From contig NC_087079.1 in the NCBI RefSeq assembly GCF_026151205.1, forward strand, positions 15,004,445 through 15,068,444: 64,000 nucleotides of DNA, given 5' to 3'. The notes beneath the pieces were generated by a model. The model saw only the letters and a list, made by a program, of their open reading frames with translations. It searched no databases and had not been told where the DNA came from. The stretch is from Bolinopsis microptera (Eukaryota; Ctenophora; Tentaculata; Lobata; Bolinopsidae). This document shows positions 61,501 through 64,000 of this stretch, one piece after another. A program made the position numbers and the translations under genes. Position 1 is the first letter of the stretch. Every line of letters starts with the position of its first letter.

Positions 61501-63776
61501 TCTGACAAACTACGTCACGGGGAACTTAATACTACTTACTTTTGTATATTATATGCAGCATGTAACACGTTATATAACATCTGTTTCAATCGAGCATAAT
61601 CTAGTCATAGGGGGAGAACTTAATGAAGGTGTAGAGCTGTTGAATATGGTGCACCGTAAATATTTTTCATACGATCGCGTCGGTTGGGTCGTGGTGAAAC
61701 GTGGGGGCTGTAATGCTTTGAGACGTCCTTAATTCATTCAATATGAGCCTGAGCTATGAGAATTGAATCGTACAAGGTGTTTCAGTTCGATTCAACCAAG
61801 ATATTCAATACAATTCAGGATTCAACAGTATTAGAATATCAAGCGTCTGCAGCTATAATCCAGGGCAGTCTCCAAGAAGCTCGACTGGTCCATGGACCAG
61901 TGGTCCATGGACCACTATAGGTGGTCCATGGACCACTTCACCAAGGTACAGTGGTCCATGGACCACCATAAGTCAACTCATGAAGATTATATCTAATTTT
62001 TTATTATCAATTGAAATTGGCATCTTTATGATTGCAATATGTATAATAAGTATTACAAAAGTAAATAACATACAATTTACATAGATAGAGGGAGAAGGTC
62101 GGAGCTCTTCACTATCCGTTTGTATGTTCCTAAACCTTGAGCAGGGTGAACACCGCCAGATGAGAAGGTCTGAGGACTTCTTAGAGGAGCAGGGTACAAG
62201 GTTCATAGCAGAAGAGCAGCCAGGACAGGAAAGAGAGGACTTCAGAATACCACGTTGAAAGAGGAAATCCCTTGCATGCTCATCAGTATTTGTAATCCGA
62301 TGGATTTCGTTGTGTAGTGAGTGGCTCATATTGAAAACACAGTAGTGGTGTACAAGTATCTGTCTTGTATATCGAAAACGACGATGGCTGTGTACCACAA
62401 TTCATCTTATATATCTCTGCGACGTTTTTCGTAGTTAATACTGACATCTTGCAATCTTAGCGAAGAAGTCTACCGTATGATTGGATCATATGATAATGGA
62501 AGCTAAAGTGCTTGCTGATACCATGGACCTTGTTAAAGTGGTCCATGGACCACTTATTCAGTGATAAGGTGGTCCATGGACCAGTGGTCCATGGACCACC
62601 TAGAGTGGTCCATAGACCAGTGGTCCATGGACCAGTCGGGCTTCTTGTAAACTGCCTAATCCAGTAATGTCCGCAAAACGAACAATAAACCACGGAAATC
62701 AGTTCTAATCGCAGACAGCATTGTTGCAAGATATAATTCTGTTACAATCTATAATCGCATTGTAATCTGACAAAAACCAAGATTAACAATGACTAATATG
62801 ACTGTACTTAGCACTGCATTGCGGACACGTGATGTGGGGAAGGAGAAGACAAATTGCGAGATCCGTTGAAGGGTGTTATCGGCTGTTACCGGAAAATCTT
62901 GGCACCTTTGAGGAATTACAGTAAAAAATAAATAACAAATAAATAAAAAAGGACGTCCGTTTTATAACGTTCATACTGTGTAGACTGTAGAAAGATGGCG
63001 TTTTTAAGACTGAGGTACAGGAAAAATACAAACTGGGGATTCATCAGAACGGCCGTAAAATATAACTGATTAGTAGCAATCTAACATATGAAGTACATAA
63101 CTTAATTTTACACGAATGCCCCTTTAAATGACCGTGGAATAGCCCTCCCATCTCAATGACAAGGTAATTCCAACTACCAGACATGCAATTAACCTAAAAG
63201 CTAAAATTGGCAAACTTCATTTGACAAAATCCAAATATACGTTCGATGATAGTTTAACTCAGCCACTGAAGTAAATGTTCAACCAATCACTGAGTCAAAT
63301 GAGAGTCACGTGAGTTGATTGGACCAATGTGTAGGTCAAACGGAAAGAAGCAGCAAGGTAACAAAAGGGACAAGGATATAACTCGATATGTGTGCAGTTG
63401 ACATTAATCAATTAGAAGTTTTGTAGCAGAACGTGGAAGTTGCCAAACGTCTAAACACGCAGCACCTCCAACTGTTGCCAAATAAACCAGCCATGAATTA
63501 AATATAAAGCAAGGGCCCTAGCTTTCAGTCTTACAGCTCTAAAGGAAATGCCAACGCCCTACAGGTTTAGTTTGAAGATTAAGTTTAGTGTGAAGAAATA
63601 TTCGAAATATTTATCGATCCTGCATAGTGATAAGAGAACAATGTGTTAAAGAAACTCACATGGTAGAGTTTTGTTGTAGATGTTGTGTCGGACTACTTTC
63701 TGTAGTTTAAAATCTTCAGATTCTTCGTCAAACTTTTGCACTAGAAAATCGCTGAGTTCCAGGGGGAGCCCTTTTC
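18609..63776 (-). CDS. MAGI: MAGI-type membrane-associated guanylate kinase scaffold (5' end outside window)
   Basis: Scaffold protein of cell junctions; known MAGI proteins gather receptors and signalling proteins at the membrane through PDZ and WW domains. Nineteen coding exons join in phase: 63660-63776, 58617-58706, 58157-58232, 57351-57455, 55813-55895, 51050-51104, 30736-30814, 30300-30470, 29799-30110, 29470-29571, 29190-29303, 25426-25947, 25169-25277, 20581-20749, 20041-20222, 19696-19835, 19367-19549, 19088-19254 and 18609-18915. All introns are GT..AG. The joined partial protein is about 1027 aa: GuK (1-94), WW1 (112-143), WW2 (159-187), PDZ1 (214-300), PDZ2 (390-468), PDZ3 (591-682), PDZ4 (707-790), PDZ5 (810-894), tail to 1027. 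This GuK-WW-WW-PDZ order is diagnostic of MAGI. The first exon starts with two bases of a split codon, so PDZ0 and the start codon lie beyond 64000. Exon borders are read by eye from splice consensus and phase; a base or two could be wrong at a few junctions. Confidence 0.93.
19696..20222 (-). other. MAGI: MAGI exons encoding PDZ4
   Basis: Exon 20041-20222 gives EDGFGFVIHSS, KIGKVVAGSPAGRCADL and EGDSVITVNG; exon 19696-19835 gives GLQHRTVVELIKKCG and the last strand, then an acidic stretch. The KIG.V..GSPA.RC core is typical of MAGI PDZ4. alphaB1 is His771. Confidence 0.92.
20246..20465. repeat. Intronic tandem repeat, about 62-bp period
   Basis: Three to four units containing TTTATCTGCGTTCTG and GTTCAATATCAGCCGGTATT fill most of the 358-bp MAGI intron between 20223 and 20580. 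Alternate units resemble each other more, suggesting a two-unit duplication. Confidence 0.93.
20750..21667. other. MAGI intron, flank of the nested MFS gene, no exon seen
   Basis: AT-rich DNA. Should hold the MFS promoter on the plus strand, but no clear TATA box or initiator could be assigned. Confidence 0.5.
21668..23211 (+). CDS. MFS carrier of the SV2/SVOP (SLC22-like) type, nested in a MAGI intron
   Basis: Predicted multi-pass solute carrier; the substrate is unknown. Three exons in phase: 21668-21833, 21970-22093 and 22218-23211, giving 427 aa. TM1 is followed by an extracellular loop and SSWKEGLLECSVYLALA (TM2). The MFS loop 2-3 signature RFGRRRLILIS sits at about residues 97-107, then TM3 (TTLLLSRALLGFCCG) and WAAEL as in SV2/SVOP and SLC22 proteins. 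The central loop (QIEDDQNKKE) is short, and TM7-12 follow. Total length is a little under the SV2/SVOP norm, mostly from the short N-terminus. The protein ends MTEL, a class I PDZ ligand (Thr at -2, Leu at 0). It lies antisense inside the MAGI PDZ3 intron. Intron 1 contains two TGCCCATATA motifs, one a CArG box next to an E-box. Family call is firm; subfamily less so. Confidence 0.85.
21899..21923. promoter_or_regulatory. Candidate E-box plus CArG box in MFS intron 1
   Basis: CACGTG (21899-21904), nine bases, CCATATAAGG (21914-21923). A second TGCCCATATAGGG lies just upstream at 21876. Confidence 0.35.
23691..24815 (+). CDS. Secreted cysteine-rich protein, family not recognised
   Basis: Single-exon ORF of 374 aa on the plus strand, 479 bp after the MFS gene and inside the same MAGI intron. 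It starts with a clear signal peptide (MKLVGLLIWQTLLLVTVQSS). The mature part has 19 cysteines in clusters (CKC, CEC, CDADC, CC), is rich in acidic and helical-looking stretches, and has several N-glycosylation sites (NGS, NNT, NTT). No transmembrane segment follows the signal, so secretion is likely. I do not recognise the fold; helical cysteine-rich spacing (LRCDADCAEDM..FYFSCCIKRV) recalls saposin- or DUF19-like secreted proteins but this is only an impression. No function is proposed. Confidence 0.8.
   Translation: MKLVGLLIWQTLLLVTVQSSEIFEIYKEQYDEAGWNVAREMIGDIISEDGQTFRPSYRRILSTIESQLCFEEDLSKDDSCDPIRNWIPGCKCKDEFAALKGDCKNAPCKILRLIKTNGPNILQGVASAESYEERFRVLMDLIEQIWRILCECRGVVGATINCIKGYNGSILLRLLHVDLSKFEEIVNHLDWDNMGEIVHGYLDAICGQHKGEDCLDVFKTWQINIGALFDNTFNNTDTCLSLIRVEEDVEKYLNSQIYNSDMSNTTVYVNGIADAHVKVEEKLRCDADCAEDMRDAFYFSCCIKRVGETLTSEEMKEKFMKLFENVWSLNHAGTPPNLRGAVNKCFSIHRPASFCGDKTDVYRNMDQKCDAMGN
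25948..27141. other. MAGI intron, no gene seen
   Basis: AT-rich, with a short TATATA run near 26160-26178. Lies downstream of the galectin-like gene and should hold its 3'UTR. Confidence 0.5.
27142..28030 (-). CDS. Secreted galectin-like protein with Cys-rich N-terminal module
   Basis: Two exons: 27782-28030 (83 codons) and 27142-27642 (166 residues plus stop), joined in phase 0 (TGT|GTAAAT donor, GGCTCAG acceptor), 249 aa. Exon 1 has a signal peptide (MYKTFLVLFLAFTVVYSA) and a small basic module with five cysteines. Exon 2 is a galectin-like beta-sandwich: YPLNRPLRVGDVLKVS, RFSINIMGP, YYLVHVEFRP, WGSE, FDFTIEVLKRKYKMSYNGK, DIQWRYIEL. Galectins bind beta-galactosides with an H-N-R / W-x-E-R set; here the His, Arg, Trp-Gly and Glu are in place but the HxNPR Asn is not, so sugar specificity may differ. 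Classical galectins lack a signal peptide, so this is unusual. It sits in the MAGI PDZ2 intron on the same strand. A possible 5'UTR acceptor (TTTGCAG) precedes the ATG. Confidence 0.75.
28060..28575 (-). mobile_element. 5'-truncated non-LTR (LINE) retrotransposon fragment, RT C-terminus
   Basis: An open frame of about 139 codons (28078-28497) reads LLYGSETWTLTKAQEKSLD, LRMVLGISWKDKV, RRLKMAGHCIRHPE and HGRAQQGRPRQSYL. These are standard features of the C-terminal end of LINE reverse transcriptases. Similarity appears to go on a little upstream to about 28575. The stop codon is followed by a short TAG-repeat tail (ATAGTAGTAGTAAT), typical of LINE 3' ends. The piece is 5'-truncated, as expected for target-primed insertion, and its 3' end is about 30 bp from the galectin-like ATG. 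Confidence 0.85.
29033..29158. repeat. Dispersed repeat, copy 2, in a MAGI intron
   Basis: About 90 percent identical by eye to 2060-2187. It ends 30 bp from the splice donor of the MAGI exon 29190-29303. Confidence 0.85.
29799..30470 (-). other. MAGI: MAGI exons encoding PDZ1 and a Gln/Pro-rich linker
   Basis: Exon 30300-30470 begins PDZ1 with the carboxylate-binding loop GFGFTLSGG. Exon 29799-30110 completes it (AGDILVKVNG, then LTHSGVVQLFKAIPNG) and then runs into about 60 residues rich in QQPYQQQ-type repeats. The alphaB1 residue is His (H277), the class I signature. The donor after the linker is AGA|GTATGT; reading through it would hit a stop, so the longer ORF there is intronic read-through. 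Confidence 0.92.
31385..32386 (-). CDS. Intronless 333-aa ORF with PPxY motif; unknown, inside MAGI WW2 intron
   Basis: Complete ORF from ATG to TAA on the MAGI strand. An in-frame TAG lies 24 bp upstream, so the ATG is a real candidate start. The protein is low-complexity and likely disordered: basic start (MFGVFRKHKKSSK), poly-Pro, repeated HQNG units, an Arg/Lys cluster (KGRRSRGHN), Ser-rich regions and a PPAY motif at residues 308-311 near the end (CGCSQLT-stop). No known domain seen. PPxY is a WW-domain ligand and the host gene encodes WW domains. Alternatively it could be an alternative first exon: a donor-like GG|GTACGT near its end is phase-compatible with the WW2b exon start at 30814, but that would give half a WW domain. 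GC content is higher than in the surrounding intron, which supports coding. Confidence 0.65.
   Translation of the reverse strand: MFGVFRKHKKSSKTVPSPPPPHSQQPPYDPQLHQKNGHHGHQQQVFNPVMYVTGPGSRPHHNGHHNGVHQNGVHQNGAHQNGAQPYYQNGGSLYQPDIRPHYHQNGGPPNLVNGSTSHKNGGVPSQNHHLTKHNHINIGPPPVQNKWVNLDDPKQNVRKGRRSRGHNPAVIRSNSAGSVKSQASSVDSCYSTKSEQFKNSVRIPDTKFSGSWTSNESVNSRNRSNYSLATERKRVREWNVDIGPRRQDTKPPVLSSAQIPYTTYRGVGDPPPKSSTKSLKSSCGNVSSTDSSRQHPFVASYMSSSTPPPAYHSDPLSSSHGSNGYVCGCSQLT
32387..36930. other. MAGI WW2 intron, no gene; local repeats
   Basis: No exon recognised. There are two tandem copies of a 48-bp unit at about 34047-34140 (CACTTCTTAAACGTCATTTT) and a degenerate 130-bp direct repeat at about 34650-34830 (CAGCAAGCTGTT.AACTAAAATTA). 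The phrase CAGCAAGCT recurs through this stretch. Confidence 0.55.
36931..37970. repeat. 40-bp minisatellite, 26 copies
   Basis: A 40-bp unit (GATATTGAGGGGCAGCTAAT then TGGCTGACGTCTAGACACGT) repeats head to tail about 26 times without spacers. Variation is limited: GACGG or GACGT, CACGTG or CACGTA, one CGCGTG. The GACGG variants cluster at the left end. Most units contain an E-box (CACGTG) and a GACGTC palindrome. Confidence 0.98.
38091..38110. promoter_or_regulatory. Candidate CArG box plus E-box
   Basis: CCTTATATGG (38091-38100) is a perfect CC(A/T)6GG SRF-type site, four bases from CACGTG (38105-38110). The same module, in the other orientation, is at 59592-59611 with the same 4-base gap. 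Function is inferred only. Confidence 0.4.
38800..42531 (+). pseudogene. Broken or mis-assembled copy of the LDLa GPCR gene
   Basis: The unit upstream of the intact GPCR repeats it in the same order, including the short intron (39400-39537) and 5' flank. From about 38941 to 41222 it differs from the intact copy mainly by single-base insertions and deletions every 15-30 bp, including a 13-C run at 39620-39632, so no frame survives. At 41222 the sequence jumps back from the TM7 region to the TM4-5 region and from there to 42531 is almost identical to 44379-45687. That clean part leaves a 299-codon open frame (41158-42057) covering TM5-TM7 and tail. Either a tandem pseudogene, or unpolished read sequence plus a second haplotype placed beside the true locus; the indel-dominated difference favours the latter. 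Confidence 0.75.
42729..45225 (+). CDS. Rhodopsin-class-like GPCR with four LDLa repeats
   Basis: Orphan 7TM receptor with a large extracellular part, in the style of LDLa-containing receptors such as relaxin receptors and snail GRL101. Two exons in phase 0: 42729-43178 and 43321-45225, giving 784 aa. It has a signal peptide (MFLLLLYLLIFRVIA), then LDLa modules around CFIATTERCDGFSSCLDDEC, CDQEHFKC..CDNRADCADASDEC (crossing the intron), CNGERNCINGIDEQHC and CDRVPHCTDSSDEC. TM1 starts near residue 352 (LEFIIVFQIVLILWLNGY). Motif changes: DRY replaced by SRV, CWxP by SWVP, NPxxY by NPCLH. The loop between TM4 and TM5 is about 95 residues, long, with conserved Cys and several N-glycosylation sites. 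The tail is hydrophilic and ends MTEGEQ. Nested antisense in the MAGI WW2 intron. Ligand unknown. Confidence 0.85.
45690..51049. other. MAGI WW2 intron, no gene supported
   Basis: Small repeats only: AATCAGGTAA x4 near 48028-48068, TATAAAGGAGTAT repeats at 46128-46160 and 48660-48695, and GCTAGCC/ATGTAGCC-rich DNA at 50500-50600. Short ORFs (for example 47444-47698) lack an ATG start or recognisable features. Confidence 0.5.
51105..55812. other. MAGI intron between WW1 and WW2, no exon seen
   Basis: The flanking exons join in phase, so no exon is needed here. It holds a 30-bp-type tandem repeat (GAGATATGTGACCCATCCTAC) at 53944-54035 and the duplicated CRE cluster at 54513-54674. Confidence 0.6.
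54513..54674. promoter_or_regulatory. Duplicated CRE/E-box cluster
   Basis: A 100-bp unit (CAGCACTGCAAACTGCTG...) starts at 54513 and again at 54613. The block contains four perfect TGACGTCA sites (54546, 54583, 54603, 54646) and two CACGTG E-boxes (54574, 54594). TGACGTCA is the CREB/ATF site. Enhancer activity is an inference. Confidence 0.5.
55813..57455 (-). other. MAGI: MAGI exons encoding WW1
   Basis: Exon 57351-57455 gives LPPGWETAYTQYGQKYFI and exon 55813-55895 completes it with NHNDGSTTWSDPRL. Both signature tryptophans (about W116 and W138) and the closing proline are present, so this domain should be able to bind PPxY ligands. The 1.45-kb intron interrupts the second beta strand/loop, the same place where the intron cuts WW2. 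Confidence 0.93.
55896..58156. other. MAGI introns around the WW1 exon, no extra exon
   Basis: Two introns (55896-57350, 57456-58156). The second contains at 57530-57612 a piece (TTTTAATACTTTCAACACTA) matching the interior of the MITE at 14074-14170. Short GGTTACTAGTGC repeats occur at 57262-57330. Confidence 0.6.
58707..61863. other. MAGI GuK intron, no gene seen
   Basis: AT-rich intronic DNA. Apart from the E-box/CArG module at 59592 nothing could be assigned; ORFs here are short and featureless. Confidence 0.5.
59592..59611. promoter_or_regulatory. Candidate E-box plus CArG box
   Basis: CACGTG (59592-59597), four bases, then CCATATAAGG (59602-59611). Shares GTG.TGCCCATATAAGG with 38091-38110 in reverse orientation. 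Confidence 0.4.
61864..62656 (-). mobile_element. Merlin-like DNA transposon, non-autonomous, with 8-bp target duplication
   Basis: A 793-bp element is flanked by the exact direct repeat TAATCCAG (61856-61863 and 62657-62664). Its ends form imperfect terminal inverted repeats: GGCAGTCTCCAAGAAGCTCG at the left, and the reverse complement GGCAGTTTACAAGAAGCCCG at the right, each followed by CCATGG-centred palindromes (TGGTCCATGGACCA). Inside, on the minus strand (61973-62398), a 141-codon ORF has a zinc ribbon: DFLFQRGILKSSLSCPGC, then WRCSPC about 30 residues later. This CxxC..WRCxxC pattern is that of ISXO2/IS1016-like Merlin transposases. The DDE core is missing, so the copy is internally deleted. 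Merlin elements are known for 8-9 bp duplications, which fits. Confidence 0.75.
62665..63659. other. MAGI GuK intron, right of the Merlin element, nothing seen
   Basis: No exon, repeat or element end recognised. One CACGTGA at 62826 and one TCACGTGA at 63306. Confidence 0.5.
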
Positions 63777-64000
63777 CTGGAATTAAACATGGTAAACCGG
63801 TGACAAAACGATTCACGTAGTACTCTAGTTCGACACGCACTATAGTTCGCCAGATATCACCCCTGTTGAACTTCGGTACGTGTTGAACTAGAGTCCAGGT
63901 AGCGTACTTTAGTTCGACAAATAGTTTCTGCTTGTGATCCAATGGCTATTGAGTATTGCTGGGTCCTTATCATAGGATCACACTCACTGGGTTCAATGGC

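Larger units (their letters stand above)
58157..63776 (-). other. MAGI: MAGI exons encoding the truncated guanylate-kinase (GuK) domain
   Basis: Three exons (63660-63776, 58617-58706, 58157-58232). They read ...LPLELSDFLVQKF..., then TTRPPR...GLDYIFVSEEEF, then GVLLEKGSY..MYGTPRPEP. The TTRPPR stretch and the Y-x-F strand match the GMP-binding part of guanylate kinases; the short form that stops after the YGTP stretch and runs straight to a WW domain is the MAGI arrangement. No ATP P-loop is visible in the exons present, as expected for the catalytically dead MAGI GuK, but the N-terminal edge of the domain is outside the window. Phases 1, 1 and 2 agree across the junctions. Confidence 0.9.

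Overview
The window is animal (metazoan) nuclear DNA: genes are split by GT..AG introns, introns are long and repeat-filled, and the protein families (MAGI scaffold, LDLa-containing GPCR, galectin, SV2/SVOP-like MFS carrier) are metazoan. Moderate AT richness, the LDLa-GPCR and the many DNA and LTR transposon remnants would fit a cnidarian or another early-branching animal, but the species cannot be fixed from sequence alone. Some of the structure (near-identical tandem copies, one full of single-base indels) suggests a long-read assembly.

Left part (1-18.6 kb) is a repeat and transposon zone. It holds a 630-bp direct repeat (1-634 and 1265-1897), hairpins, a 280-bp CTGT microsatellite, a 4.4-kb tandem duplication (3011-7401 and 7417-11789) carrying the integrase half of a decayed Ty3/gypsy-type retroelement, its RT/RNase H remnant (11.8-12.6 kb), a 964-bp mariner-like MITE with TA target duplication (13771-14734), GTGCCGCA palindromes and repeats, telomere-like CCCTAA DNA and a 488-bp tandem repeat.

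Right part (18.6-63.8 kb, minus strand) is one gene: a MAGI-type membrane-associated guanylate kinase scaffold. I could join 19 coding exons, all with matching splice phases, into about 1027 residues: truncated guanylate-kinase domain, WW1, WW2, PDZ1 to PDZ5 and a C-terminal tail. The 5' end (PDZ0 and start of GuK) lies beyond base 64000.

MAGI introns contain other genes. Plus strand: an MFS carrier (21668-23211, three exons), a secreted 19-cysteine protein (23691-24815), and an LDLa GPCR (42729-45225) preceded by a broken or mis-assembled copy (38.8-42.5 kb). Minus strand: a secreted galectin-like protein (27142-28030), with a LINE fragment abutting its 5' end, and an intronless 333-aa ORF (31385-32386). 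The largest intron, about 20 kb, splits the WW2 domain and also holds a 26-copy 40-bp minisatellite. A 793-bp Merlin-like DNA transposon with an exact 8-bp target duplication sits in the intron inside the GuK domain.

A possible functional link, by inference only: all five MAGI PDZ domains look class I, the nested MFS carrier ends in the class I PDZ ligand MTEL, and the nested 333-aa ORF carries a PPAY motif of the type WW domains bind.
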